From Clavelina lepadiformis (lineage: Eukaryota; Chordata; Ascidiacea; Aplousobranchia; Clavelinidae): a DNA stretch of 64,000 nucleotides. A program made the position numbers and the translations under genes. Of the stretch, positions 1-12,599 are shown piece after piece. Under the pieces are notes generated by a model. That model did no database searches, was not told the origin of the DNA, and saw nothing but the letters and a program-made list of their open reading frames with translations. Each line of letters opens with the position of its first letter. Position 1 is the stretch's first letter. The stretch lies in NCBI RefSeq assembly GCF_947623445.1, contig NC_135247.1, positions 17,796,501-17,860,500 of the forward strand, read 5' to 3'.

Positions 1-505
1 CTTTCTTAGACTTGAAGTCGTTTCGTTATCTGTTTTGCTGGTTTAAATAGCCATAACGGTTTATATAATTTAAGTATTAATTTAAATTCTATTAATCATG
101 TTCAAAATTTTTGATTTCAAACATATTGTGTTGCTGTAACTTTTTCTCCCATTTCTTTCTCCCAATTCCCATAATAACACTTTTAATTCTTAGTGTTAAG
201 GAAACTTTATCGGTAAACGTTTTCACCAACAAGTCATAGGATCAATTGTAGTTTCAAAATGTTTTTCTACGAATACGTTTTCTTATAAGTTATTACTTTT
301 GAATTTTTTGTTTTCTATTAGCGGAATTTACGTGAAAGATGATTTGATTTCTTTTTAAAGAATGGCAGTTTATGTTTACAAAGCTTTTACGTTTTAAATT
401 TTCTGTTTACGTTTTGTTACTACTGTGCAACTTGCAACGTCTCGTTTCGACTTTCAGCATTTTGAAGTTGAAACTCTTAACCACTAGTTTAAATTCTATC
501 TTCAG
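1..505. other. AT-rich non-coding, probably intron of the protease gene
   Basis: No open frame or recognisable module is visible. The stretch ends in a splice acceptor (pyrimidine-rich, ttcag at 501-505) in front of the first protease exon. That exon begins in phase 1, so at least one upstream exon must exist and this is probably an intron. Confidence 0.5.
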
Positions 506-3350
506 ATGACGCCATTTGTGGTCAACAAAGCGAACTCCCGCAAGGTGGACGAATTATTGGGGGGAAAGCTGCAAAATCCAAGTCCTGGCCTTGGCAGGCG
601 ACCTTGTCATACTTTGACCCAACTGTTTTGGCGGTCAGTACACTTTTCTGTAGCAGCAAAATGACTTTACCTTGGTTATTTAGCAATGAAACTAACACAG
701 GAGATATACATTGGTATATGACACGGAAAGCTACACACATGCTGCTTTGAAAATGGTTCCAACGTTTACATGTTTACTTCCTAGACGTATCGGCGCACAT
801 TCGCCGGAGGAAGCTTGATAAATACAAACTGGATCTTGACTGCAGCCCACGTCTTCCAAAACTTTATAAAGGACAAGAATTGGGAAAAAAACGTCATCAT
901 CACCCTGGGTAAAGAAGATAGAGACTTGGTGTTTAGGCAATACCATTTTTCACACATGGTTCTTGAAATTGTCATGTTAACTTTATAAAACAGAAAACTG
1001 CAATGTGCAAATCAGCATTGTTATGTGCTCAGAGCATATGACCGAGAAGTAATGTGTGATAGTTTCCAGTTAGTTAACTGTTTTGTGCACTTATTACATT
1101 GCATAATACGACTTTTATGTGGGACACTGATATTTTTAGTTTATAATTTAAAGGTAAAATTTGTTAAAAACAAGACTTAATGATACATGTCTTAAAGTCC
1201 GGCATCGATCAAACGACTTTCTGATATTTGTATAATACAGCATCTAACACGCATTTTTGCAAATAATGTGCAGTCATTATAGAATAAAAATTCTATTTTT
1301 ACTACTTTAACATGCCACATTTTCTAGTGATGGAAAACGGTTTTAAAACTAAAACGTATCTACATTTATTTCAACTTTTTATTTTTTGTCTTTTTATAAC
1401 TTATTTAACAGATGCTTGATAAATTTTAATTAACTCTCTGGAAAACTATTTAGGAATTATCGAAATACCAACAACAAGGAGGCCTGGGCTTCCATCTAGT
1501 GTTCAGGTCTTTGACGCTGACATCGTTGTCCAACATCCAAGCTTCACCATAGAAACGTTTGACTACGACGTAGCTTTGGTTGGTATATTTTTGTGATATT
1601 TACGGTAATTCATGGATTAAGATTACTGTATTATTACATGTTTGTTAAAATTGCATTGACTATCCCATAATGAAGCCCACTACAGGCTTGCTTTATCTTA
1701 TCATGTAATCTTACCCTGTCTGTTATTATCTGCAGAGTGTACACCAAATATAATGCACATGACTCCCTTAATATATAATATTAACATGTAATACCCTTAA
1801 TAATAATATATAATACATTCACTCCCTTAATATAAGAAACTATATTCCCTTTTATCTATCTTTACAAACAAACAAGTCCCTATACAAACGCTAGAAATAT
1901 ACTCGTTTCAATATTTTAACCACGTTATTTGCCGTTAAAAATAGTAGGATGGTTTAGTTTACAGTAGTGTGGATGTTTTATTGTCAGATTAAAGTAGGCA
2001 GAAAATTCCGCGAGTTCGGCGGGAGGTGGGTCGTAGAGGAGGGCAGTCATGCCGTAGAATATACCTCGTACATCAAACCAGTTTGCTTGCCTTGCCTGGA
2101 AGGAAGTTGCTTTCGGAGACAATTTCAACAAAATGAGCTTAGTGCCACGTGGGAAGACTTAAGTTTTGAACAGCAATGTATTTTGGAAGGTGTTTCTTTT
2201 CTTTCCTTAGATTTGGAAGCTCTACTTTACACTTGGATTTTCTTGATTATGTTTGTTAAAGCTTGCTTGTATCATGATACGCAGTATTGCATGTTTTCTT
2301 TTTGTTGCATGTTTGTTTTAGTATCTTCAGAAACGGTTTATGTTGTGTTCATTTACAGAACGCTGGGTCACACAGAATGAACAACTTGTTGGAGAAGTTG
2401 ACCAACACGATGTCATTGCCAAAGTAACCGGCTTTGGGGCAACGGAGCCCACGGATTCCCCGCGAAGAAGGTCCGGTCCTTCGCTACGTTTGAACGAGGG
2501 AGAAGTTAAGTTATTCAACAATATTCGGTGCGATTATGAAGTATTTGCATTTTGTCTCTTTTTATTCTCACAAAGATACCTTCTTCTTGTATAGTCTGAA
2601 ATTGCTGAAGCCTATAAAAGTTTGCGAGTTTGCGTTAGCGTTCCAGATTTATTGTTAGTTATTGTCAGAAAATTAATTTGTTGTTAACCAAACACAGGTT
2701 TTCTTTAAATTTGGCAGAAAATAGACTAAACTATCTAAGTCTTTGATTAAAAGACCAGTTGTAAATTTCAAAAATTTCATATTTTTACAAAAAAACACCA
2801 TTTTACTTTGATTGACAAATATCAAGATGCGCTGCAGCCAGAAAACAAATGGCAGACGACGATTTGGTGGAGAATATACATTTTACGAAGCGGATGTTGT
2901 GCGCCATCGGTGGAAACGATTCTGATGTCATTGACGCCTGCTCGGGCGACAGCGGAGGACCTCTTGTGACACAAGTTAGTAATTGAAATAAAGCAAATTT
3001 AATAATAGAAATCTTAAAACGAGTATGAGTGAATTGTTTGGCACCAGTTTTATTCACGGTTTCTATCTGTTGTGAACGTATAGTTTATCTTACTCTGCAG
3101 CCTTACCACTGTGGTGTATAGTTCATTGTGATGTTAAAAGAGGCCAATATGAAGTATATGTAATGGCAATTTATATAACAGATAAATGATACTCAGACCG
3201 CCGAAAGTTGTTGGGTTCAAATTGGAATTGTCAGTTGGGGTTTGGGCTGTGGAGAATCATTTGAAATTAACGGCACACGCAAATTTTATCCCGGTTATTA
3301 TGCGAACGTCGCTTCCTTGATGAAATGGATTAAGCCAATAGCTGCTAATG
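506..3350 (+). other. Chymotrypsin-fold protease domain (seven exons)
   Basis: The first exon reads C-G-Q-Q then GGR-IIGGKAAKSKSWPWQ, a zymogen activation site (cleavage after Arg before IIGG) with the propeptide Cys that normally stays disulfide-linked to the catalytic chain. The catalytic His lies in WILTAAHVF (exon 785-908), the Asp in YDVALV (1454-1582) and the Ser in DACSGDSGGPLV (2827-2974). Asp at the position six before the catalytic Ser (chymotrypsin Asp189) predicts trypsin-like cutting after Lys or Arg. The last exon has SWGLGCG and PGYYANV, the usual S1-pocket and C-terminal helix region. All three triad residues are present, so an active enzyme is expected. Confidence 0.88.
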
Positions 3351-6300
3351 GTAAGTCGTCATCAAAGTTGCAAACTATGTTGCCGACATAAACATGAAAC
3401 TATGCGGTATATATATATTCTTTACTTATGACCATAAATTTCCATCTAGTCTCAGCGGCTAGTCGAGCAAAAGTAAACGAACTGGTCTGTCCTCGAAATC
3501 TCAGCCTGATCGAAGAAGGAAGAATATGCAGAAAGCCTTGCACAAAAGACTCAGATTGCAGAGGACGCCAAAAAAGATGCAGATGTGATGACGTTTGCGG
3601 GTTGTCTTGCTTCAATCCTGGTGAGACACGATATTATCCAAATTTTATTATGTTCCACCCTTTTAAATTAATTGTAAACAATTAATTGTAAACATCGTGG
3701 TAATTTCTCGTTTTCATCTTTTTGTTTAAACCAGCACATAGTCACCATGCGAGGAATTGATGATATGAATAACAAGAACAGAACTATAATTCATCCGAGA
3801 GCAATTATAGTTTATGATGCAGTTTCATGTTCTTTGCAGTGGCTGAATGTGCTCCTCCTGGTTTGTTTAGGAACGGTGAAATTGAAGGGACTCTGGCCTA
3901 CGGAAGGTCGCTCACTTATAGCTGTGATCCCGGATTTGAACTCACCGGTAGCAGGATAAGGATTTGCAGATCCGATAGGAAATGGAGCGGCTTGGAGCCT
4001 CAGTGTCGCGGTACAAATTAACTTTTGGTTATTTTGGTGAAACATGCCAGTTAAAGTGCTTTAGACCAATAGCACTTGTACAGTTATCAGTTTAGATGCA
4101 GATGGGTTGAAAAATGTATTCGGACATCAACATTTTTTTACATAAGCAGCTCTAAGTCTATCTATTTCCTAATATATAACAGAAGCTTGATAAATTTTTC
4201 TTTAAAATGAAGAAGGGCAACAATAGTATGAATAGGTATGTGATGTCGATGTTACCTATATTCATTCCAGAAAAAGTCTGTCTGCACCACGAGGTTTCCT
4301 TCGCAACTCACACTCCGGCAAAAAGAATTTGGCGACCCGGTGACTCGATAACTTATGAATGCAACGATGACTACATATTGATTGGTAATTCAACTTTAAA
4401 TTGTCAGGATACCACAGAATGGTCAAGTGACGCACCGACCTGTCAAGGTAAGGTTTATTCCTAAGTTGTAAAAATGCAAAGTTATAGAGAAAATTATGAG
4501 ACCGCTTTAATTTACTCTATTTTATGAGGTTGTGAAAGTTTTATGACGTTTCATAAAATTGCAATCAACTTATATAATTTTATTGTGTTCACAAAATGTG
4601 AATACGCTTTAAAACCGTGAGATGTGTGTAAAAATGATCAGCAGAAGCATATCGAGTAGGTACAATAGATTTTGAATAAAAACTTGGATTTTAAATTTTC
4701 AAGAATTCTGCTTAAAAAAGTTTTTTTCATCTGACAAGTATTTTCCGAACTTTAAATATTGACAGCATTTGAATTAAATTTTTGTCTTTTTTTTATAAAA
4801 TAACGCTACACAGCATCAACTTTTATGAAATTTGATTTTGTTTTATCTTTTTTCTCAGCAAACTTCTGCTTGCAACACGACGTACAGTTCGCGACTTACA
4901 GTCCTAAAACGAACACCAAGTGGCGGTCTGGCGATTCAATAAGCTACCAATGCAATGACGGTTACAGATTGATAGGAAGCTCCAGATTAGATTGCCTTGA
5001 CAACAACACATGGTCCAGTGACCCACCAATCTGCGAAGGTGAAGGTTTCACTGCAGAGTAATTGGCCGGGTATGGATAGCAAGTAATACTTACAAGTGGT
5101 ACTTTTCATCTCACAGAGAATTTGTGTCCACATCTGCAAGTTGAATTTGCAACTCACACACCCAACCGAGTAACCTGGTCTCCCAGTAACTCTGTAAGAT
5201 ATCAGTGCAATGATGGTTACAGAATGGTTGGCAATGCAATTTTGGTTTGTTTGCAAAGCAGAAAATGGTCTGCTAAGCCACCAGTTTGTAAAGGTAACCG
5301 ATGCCTACCGTCATAAACAACCTGGGTGTAAAATTTGACTTCAAAGATATGACTTACAGTATGGTTTAGTATAAGTTAACGTCACACTTGTGTTTAAGGC
5401 ATATAATTGCATTTCAAAATTATTTAAAATTTTGTAGAGATCTTGTGTCAAGTGCCTTTACCACCTCCTTTTGCCTCCATTTCAACTAAAGGTCGAAGGG
5501 TGTCTCGTGGATCTCGAGTAACTTTTACTTGCAACGACGGATACACCATAAATGGTGCAGAAGATGATAGTTTGACCATGACATGTTTACAAGATGGTTC
5601 CTGGTCAAGAAATGTACCAGAATGCACAAGTATTGCTTTATTTTTTGTTTCTTACAAAGTTGGTCTCCAACGGAATTTACAGCAAATTAAAAAAACAACA
5701 ACCTTAACGTCATCTACGATAAAATCCAACACTTGTTTTCGTTGCCTGCCTTTTTTCAAATATTATGAATAATAAGACATCACCTTATTCTTATTTTAGG
5801 CAAACCTTGCCCAAACCGACCTTCTCCGAATTTCTCTCGAGCAGACAAAGTTCAAAGCGAATGGAAAGTTGGCGAAAGTGTGACGTATTCGTGTCAACTT
5901 GGTTATCGTCTGAACGGACCTCGCGAGATTACCTGTCTTGAAGGTGGAATATGGTCGAGTGATTCACCAACTTGCACAAGTGAGTGAAATGCATGATCGT
6001 GGAGAAAAAAAATCGATAACAAGTAATGGTGTAGGCTTCAACAAAATATTACTTTTATATATTACAAAATCATTATTACTCTTGTTTATTCCAACTCTAT
6101 TTCATTAATTAATTAATTAATTAATTAATGTAACCTGAATAACTTGTATTAATATCTCGAACAAACAGAAATAACTTGCCCCTACCCAGCGACCCCAGTT
6201 TCCGGATCAATCGCAAATCCACGACGAACCTGGAATGCATTCGACACAGTGAGATTTGCTTGTAACCGTGGTTACGAGTTGATTGGAAATTCAGCCGCAT

Positions 6301-8167
6301 TTTGCTCGATAAGTGGAAGTTGGTCACGTGACCCACCACGATGTTCAGGTAATGAGATTTCGACAAAAGTTTTTAAAAACAAAGTTCATCATGGCCCGTA
6401 TATCGGTAGCGAAACAGTTTAATTTCTATGGAAAATAAATGCTTTTGCAGCATTCATTTTAAATTCATATCGTGTTTGTCTGTTTACATATAGACATGTG
6501 CATATGTATAAGATGTGCACATAGGAGGCATATGTGGCCAACGGACCGATTAAGCCGTTCCTGGATTTATCTTTTTTTGCATAGCTCTAGCTATATATGT
6601 ATACATGAATATATAAATCAAAGTTAATTCAAACAAGAATAATCGCATTAATTAATTAAATATTATGCGATTGCAACTTGCCAACACTTTTATCTAATTA
6701 CGTTGGTATAACTTGTATGACCTTTGACCTTTGACCATACATAAATACACTTTGTATCAGCTTTTCACATAATTGCATCAAATTTTCTTCGAAACATGCG
6801 CTTTTTGGCCAGGCGTAGCGATTAAAAGTTGCTGTATTTATTTTATTTTACAATGGAAACTCTGAAGAACTCCTTTGCTCTGTTCCTGCGGCTCCACTTT
6901 TCGGAAGAGTTTCGGCGACAAAGCCCAAATTAGCCGCTGACAAAACCATAACCTTCATATGTCATTTTGGATATCACATATCGGGCAGGTCCACCACGAG
7001 ACTGGTTTCCACCTGTTTAGAAGATAGGACGTGGTCCCATCCGCCTCCGGTCTGCCAAGGTTCATAACCGGTCTTTTACATGTTTAGTTATGATTAAGCG
7101 CATGCTAATATTTGTTAAAACATGCTAACTGACTAACATGTAAACATGCTAACCGTAGGCCCTTTTTATTTTGCTAACTTTTTTCTTAAATCCACAAAGT
7201 TATAAATGCCAAGGTAAGCCAAATGTTAATAGGCGAGCCAATTGTTGATATGTTTACTATTTTGTTCTGTTTTTCACGTTTAGCTAATCGACGAGACGGA
7301 CATCCTTGTGTCCGCGAACCAAGCAGGATAAAGGAAGGACGGAGGTGTAAGAAGCCTTGCACAAAAGATTCGGACTGCAAAGGGTTCTTAAAGTCGTGTC
7401 AATGTGATGACGTTTGCGGAATGTCTTGTTTTAATCTTGGTACAAAACTTTTTCACTTGTTGTTTGAAAATTGCAGCTTCTGTATCATTGGATAGCTATA
7501 AAGTACATGGAAACCAAAATCTAACCTTTTCCTACAGATGCAATTTGTGACGAAATCGATCCTTTCCCGAATGGCGTGATACGCATAAACCAACGATCTT
7601 ATGGAAATGCTGTCTGGTACTTCTGTAACGACGGGTTCGTGTTAAGGGGAATACCCTATCGGGTTTGCAGGTCGGACAAGACCTGGTCTGGATCAACGCC
7701 TGAGTGCAGGGGTATGGTCGTGATTCATTGTTAAATTCCAAATTCGCTATATGTACATTCGCTGTATATTTTCTCATGCTCTAATTGCAACATAGGTAGT
7801 GTTTACTTAACGTGTAGTGTTTAATACTGTCTTATTAGATATTGCTGGTATTCGTTACAACAGTAAATAGTTTGCCTTTAATTGTGCGGTTCCTATACAG
7901 GTTGCTATACCAATGTAACAATTATTTTGCAGCTCGTCTTTAAATCATGCTGATGAACGGCTGATGAACCAACGACGAAGTTTTCTTTCCGTAAAGTTCA
8001 GTTTTTATTGTTCAGCATTTAACTCATTAATCAAACCTGTTGCGTATGATGTAAATATTTCTTGCTATCTTGTTATCTATCTTAAAACAACATTGTTTTC
8101 GTGTTCAGATGGAAACTTTCTAACTTGTTTATTCATTGTATTAGTACATACTTTGCAATCGACCTGA
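506..8167 (+). CDS. Secreted trypsin-like serine protease with WAP and CCP (sushi) modules, 5' partial
   Basis: I read this as one multi-exon gene. Exons: 506-633, 785-908, 1454-1582, 1988-2189, 2359-about 2500, about 2827-2974, 3182-3350 (protease); 3450-3620 (WAP); 3840-4010, 4271-4447, 4859-5038, 5117-5293, 5438-5629, 5800-5979, 6169-6348, 6868-7059 (eight CCPs); 7284-7439 (second WAP); 7538-7711 (ninth CCP); 8109-8167 (last exon, stop TGA 8165-8167). Every module exon after the protease starts and ends in phase 1, the classic shuffling phase, so they join in frame. The product should be an extracellular, disulfide-rich protease in the style of complement or coagulation enzymes, but with the protease at the N-terminal side. 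The exon 5/6 junction and the true start are uncertain. Whether the last CCPs belong to the same transcript rests only on phase and spacing. Confidence 0.82.
3450..3620 (+). other. WAP four-disulfide-core module 1
   Basis: The exon encodes eight cysteines in WAP order: CP near the start, then C-x3-C, C-x5-C, a C-x-C pair (RCRC) where classical WAP domains have CC, then C-x3-C-x3-C ending in LSCFNP. WAP modules are often protease inhibitors; here one follows a protease domain in the same chain. Exon phase is 1-1. Confidence 0.72.
3840..7059 (+). other. Eight tandem CCP/sushi modules, one per exon
   Basis: Each exon encodes about 57-64 residues with four cysteines, an aromatic-Cys-aromatic/Gly stretch such as YSCDPGF, YQCNDGY or FTCNDGY, a conserved Trp in KWS or TWS, and a closing PxC. 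These are the marks of the complement control protein fold. Modules 2 to 4 (4271-5293) are especially alike, opening with CLHHEV, CLQHDV or CPHLQV and sharing ATHTP or ATYSP, so they look like recent exon duplications. The module at 6868-7059 has a weaker donor (gttcat) but is open and keeps all cysteines. Confidence 0.85.
6104..6129. repeat. (ATTA)n tetranucleotide repeat
   Basis: About 26 bases of perfect ATTA repeat in the intron just before the CCP exon at 6169. Confidence 0.9.
7284..7711 (+). other. Second WAP module plus ninth CCP
   Basis: Exon 7284-7439 repeats the WAP pattern of 3450-3620 closely (EGRRCKKPCTKDSDC against EGRICRKPCTKDSDC, then CDDVCGMSC against CDDVCGLSC). Exon 7538-7711 is a CCP whose end (RVCRSDKTWSGSTPECRG) resembles the CCP after the first WAP (RICRSDRKWSGLEPQCRG) more than the other CCPs. 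The WAP-CCP pair therefore seems to have been duplicated as a unit. Confidence 0.75.
8109..8167 (+). other. Short hydrophobic last exon
   Basis: After acceptor ttcag (8104-8108) the phase-1 frame reads DGNFLTCLFIVLVHTLQST and stops. A run of about eleven hydrophobic residues at the very C-terminus could be a GPI-anchor signal or simply the end of the protein. The distance from the previous exon (about 400 bases) is normal for this gene. Confidence 0.5.
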
Positions 8168-8828
8168 ATGAGCCCAATCACCTATCTACGCTCTGCGTAA
8201 CCTTAACTGATTGTTATAATGAAATAACCAGTTTCTTAACTTTTTCTCAGAAAGATTTCAACAAAATAACTCGCCTTTTAATGGTGAATAAAACGGCCCA
8301 CAAAACAAAATCACTCGGTTTAAGATCTTCAGTTTGCTTGGATTGTTTTTGTGATTTGAAAAATTGTTTATTTAATGGTTTATTTCTGATAACTACTTTA
8401 TGTTTATTCACCGTTGTTAATATCAGCAACTTGTAAGTAAATCGAAGTGACTAGATTGTTGTATTTTCTGAAAGTCAACGCTCTTTCTAGTTCTAGCTGA
8501 AATGCTTTTAACAGGTTCATTTGCGTAAAAAGATAGCAAAGCTTTTTGAAGTGTCACTCTATATCGCCATTTTGGCATGAACACAAAATATGATTACAAA
8601 TGATGATAATACACCAACACCTTAACGTCTAATGTAGTGAACAACGTTCAGATTTTAATGCGTCGGTCGTGCAAAAGTCAGATTTTTTAATTGCTATTTT
8701 GGGATTTCTGAAAGTTAAATAGTCTACACGATGCTTTTGCAATTAGCCAGTCCAAAAAAAACCAGAATCAAAAACAGTAAGGTCTTATGTTGTACTTATG
8801 TATTTCATTTCTGAAGTTGTAGCAAACG
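8168..8828. other. Intergenic, convergent 3' ends
   Basis: This lies between the stop of the protease gene (+) and the stop of argininosuccinate synthase copy A (-). It is AT-rich and I see no gene. It must hold both 3' UTRs. Confidence 0.6.
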
Positions 8829-9874
8829 TCATTGGAAAGCTTTCTTCAGTCGCTTGTGTTCCTTGAGTCTGACCGCGTTGATTTTGATGAAACCTTCAGC
8901 GTCGTGTGGCTCATAATTGCCAGCCACGTCCATGCTGACCAGCTCTTCGTTGTAGAGCGAGTAGTCGGACTCGCGACCAGTGATGTAGACGTTGCCCTTG
9001 TATAACTTGACATTGACCTTGCCCTGGACATTCTCTTGACTTTTATCGATGCAATGACGAACGTACTCGCATTCCGGACTGTACCACATGCCTGGGATCA
9101 ATATAATTAACAAAAAACACTTATATCTGCTTTGTCAACGGTTGCTTACCCTAAAATGTCATTTGGAGCAATAAACTTTCAATCAGTCATCATAACTATC
9201 CAGGTCGACTGATCGGAAATAAATTTACACAGAAAATTGTAAAATTGTTTTGTTAGTTGCTCGCAAAGCTTTTCTCAATGCATCTCACCATTGTAGACTT
9301 GGGTGCAGAATTGTACGGAAAGTGCTTGCTTGACTTTGCGGACCTCCCTGTCCATTGTGAGGAGCTCCAGGTCCTCATGCGCCGCCAGTAGGACGGTTCC
9401 TGCCGGAGTTTCGTAAACTCCCCGGGATTTCATCCCGATAAATCGATTTTCGACGATGTCAATTCGCCCCACACCGTGAGCACCTCTGCACAATGTAAAT
9501 ATATTTCAGCTACGTCACACTCTCATATTATGAGGTAATAATTAAAGTTTATGTCTAAGTAACTTACGCTACTTTATTGAGATAAGTGAACAAGGCCAGT
9601 GGCGAGTCTTCGACGTGACCATCATCCACATTGGTGACCTTTACCGGTACCCCCCGCTTAAACTCGATCGTCAGATAGACTGGGGTATCAGGGGCTTTTT
9701 CAGGGTCACAGGTCATCCGGTACATATCTTGCAAGGGCTTGGTGGCGGGGTTTTCAAGCATTCCTGCCTCGTAGCTGAAGTGAAAGCAAAAATGATTTTG
9801 TTGGTTTTAGTTTTCTGGAGATTAGAAATTCAAGCAAAAGACCGAAGCACACGTTCAATTTGCTGAGTTGAGAG

Positions 9875-9906
<32 letters not shown>

Positions 9907-11188
9907 TTTCAATGGTTGAGAGAGCTGTGGTGTTAAAAGATCAACTAGTAGCCTACAAGGCTACACGACCAACTGCCACTTGCGATGACGGACAAATGCC
10001 CTCTTAAAGTGTATCAGTAAAATTCTTACACGACAAAAAATTACGGTCTGCGCTGTTGTGTAAATGGTTATGTTGGACCTTCTGTTGGACTTTATACCTT
10101 ATGTGCATCAAGTTATCATCCATACTCCAAGGTTGGTCTTTGGAGGCAGACACTGGAATGTTACGAGCTGCAGCGTAATCAAGTAACTCGCCTCTGCCTG
10201 GGAAGTTTTTTACAAATTCAGAGTCTCTCCATGGCGCCACCACCCGGACCTCAGGATTTAGTGCAAAGCAGGACAATTCAAAACGAATCTGGTCATTTCC
10301 CTAAAAACAATAGAAGTGAGAATCATTTCAACTTTGTTACGTTAAAATTCCACATCTTACAGCGTTATGAGGGAATGTTAATTCATACTCGAGTGGACAA
10401 CACCTTGATTTGTGACGTCATTAGAATTAAACGAAAGTACAAATTTGTTTAAAATATTTACTTTTCCTGTGGCTCCGTGAGAAATCGTGGTGCAGGATTC
10501 CTTGCGTGCCGCTTCCACCATATTTCGGGCGATGCAAGGTCTTGCAAGTGCTGTACCTAGCGGGTACCTGTCCTCGTACCTTGCGTTTGCTTGTACGGCT
10601 GGCCAAATGAAATTCTCAACAAATTCTGTCTTGCAATCGACAATGTACATCTAACCAGGACGAGAAAAGCGAATAAAATTGTATTAAATTTTTCGTTATA
10701 TCTAACTGATGCTGATGTATAACTTAGTGTGTAACGTATTAAAAATACGGACTAAATTATAGTTTTTAATTTAAGGCAAGTTTTTCATTTAATTATGTAG
10801 GTGTTGTGCTGCTTGGGCAATAATCATACATTCAAAATCAATTAAAAGCCAAACCTTTTTAGCTCCGAGCTTTAAAGCTTTTTCCCTCGCAGCTTCGAAA
10901 TCTTCTTCTTGTCCAACGTCGGCCTGATGACGTAAAATTAAAAGATAAAATCGTTCTTGATAATAAAACAGATATCAATAATCCATACTCAAAATACAAT
11001 TATTTAGTTGCATATAGTATTATTTGTTTGTTTTATGTCAATGAACATTAGTCAGAGTAGCTCAGTGATCTACATACCAGGAAGGCTATAACTTCATAAC
11101 CTTGTTCTAAAAGCCAAACTAGGATGCAGGAAGTGTCGAGGCCACCGCTATAGGCCAACACTACCGTTCCTTTGGAAGGTTTGCTCAT
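8829..11188 (-). CDS. ASS1: Argininosuccinate synthase, intact copy A (412 aa, 7 exons)
   Basis: This enzyme joins citrulline and aspartate using ATP to give argininosuccinate, the rate-limiting step of arginine synthesis and of citrulline recycling for nitric oxide; it is cytosolic. Minus-strand exons: 11078-11188, 10855-10923, 10462-10650, 10098-10300, 9568-9774, 9289-9485, 8829-9091. Their lengths sum to 1239 bases, giving exactly 412 residues, the length of vertebrate ASS1. Exon 1 has the ATP-pyrophosphatase loop [10 protein letters not shown]. Later conserved blocks are [55 protein letters not shown] and [11 protein letters not shown]. All splice sites are GT-AG and phases agree. Copies B and C lie upstream on the same strand. 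Confidence 0.96.
9881..9906. repeat. (GA)13 microsatellite
   Basis: A perfect GA dinucleotide run of 26 bases in intron 4 of argininosuccinate synthase copy A, preceded by an imperfect GA-rich stretch from about 9868. Confidence 0.95.
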
Positions 11189-12599
11189 TTTTCTATTGAG
11201 TCGGATTTTTATGAAATCAATTTTCTGTCCGTTTAGACTTAAATTAAAATACGTTCCCTTTCAGCAGATCTCACAAGAACTAGCTAGAACTAACAATGCA
11301 AGGAATGAGAAACTAACAAACCACGACAGGCAGGTGACGTCAAGATGTTGAAACTGTATCTACCGTATCTGGCTTTAGCTGGATATAGACCTGAACCGTA
11401 ACCACGACCCGTTACGATCTCTGCTGTTGTGTTCTCTTTCCGCACACTCACTGCGCTTCACTTGAGGGCAGTGAAGTGATACACAAAGCTCACGCTACAC
11501 AATCACCAGCCAGCCAGCAAGAGCATGACGAGATCTGTATTTGCTTGAAGCACACTATAGCGTAATTTCTGCCAGCGGCAAAATCAACACAACGTATCCT
11601 TGACAGGATATACGTAAACTGGTGTTACAACCACAGTGGCGTGACTGGTAGCAAACACGTCTGTGATAGGTTGTAGATGAACACTGGATACTCATTCGTA
11701 AAAACGTCTATATAATTATTGTCGCCTACTATTAATTTATTCAGTTTGTCAAGTGACGGTTAACGACTGTTAATTCTTTCGTTCTTGCTACTGTATCTAA
11801 TTCTGTAATTCTTTAAACAAAGGATGTGTATTGTTAACTTTTCCGACAAACTGAAACTAAAAACTGATTTGTTGGTTGCTGATAAACTGATTCCAGATAG
11901 CAGAAAACTGACGCTACATTTTTCGTCCACTTTACTTGGTTTTAGTTAATTTAAAATCCAGTTGATGAGTCCATACTCCATAAAGACATAAAATGACTGA
12001 TACATAGTATAATAACGGTTGCAATGACTCAAATTTAGAGACAATAACTTCAAAAAAGACACAAAATATCTAGTATGAAATGCCTCAGTAAACCAATGGA
12101 ATCTTGTAATAAATCTTATTACGAAAACCAAACGCAAACTAGCACGTCGTTTATTTTGAGGACTTTGCATGGTTGAGCAGCCAGTTGAAATTTCTTCTCA
12201 CATATCAACCAACCAACCCCAGAACGTTCATTGTTAGCAAATTGCTGAGTTTTCGATCACGGGTGGCTTGTAAGGTCGATGATGTTTTTCAACAAGCGTT
12301 TCAGTTCTGTCGAAAAACAACTGGTGAATCTCGGTAACGACAAATGCGACCGTATTTTGGGCATTTAGGTGCATGTGTGAGATAGTTTTAGTAGAACAAT
12401 TCTCTATCAATCACTTTTTTTGTTATTTGCGCGATGAAAACAAAAAATCGCTAACTTACTAACTGAAACATTCGCTAATGCACGGAGAAAGAAGTGATAA
12501 AGTCTAAAAATGTTGAAACATCCATGAAAATACTGATGGTGTTAACTTGCCGATCACAGCTAGCACCAACAAACCCAAAAAACTGGTGTGGTTAAGTAA
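11189..12599. other. 5' flank of ASS1 copy A, no gene seen
   Basis: This should hold the promoter of copy A. The part around 11500-11720 aligns loosely with 14920-15080 upstream of pseudogene B; for example both have a block close to aactggtgttac followed by ccaca. The duplication therefore included upstream DNA. Nothing else is recognisable. Confidence 0.5.

Noticed and set aside
8101-8436. 111-codon frame overlapping the last protease exon
   Set aside because: The phase-1 frame from the acceptor at 8107-8108 explains the exon; this frame has no splice-consistent partner.
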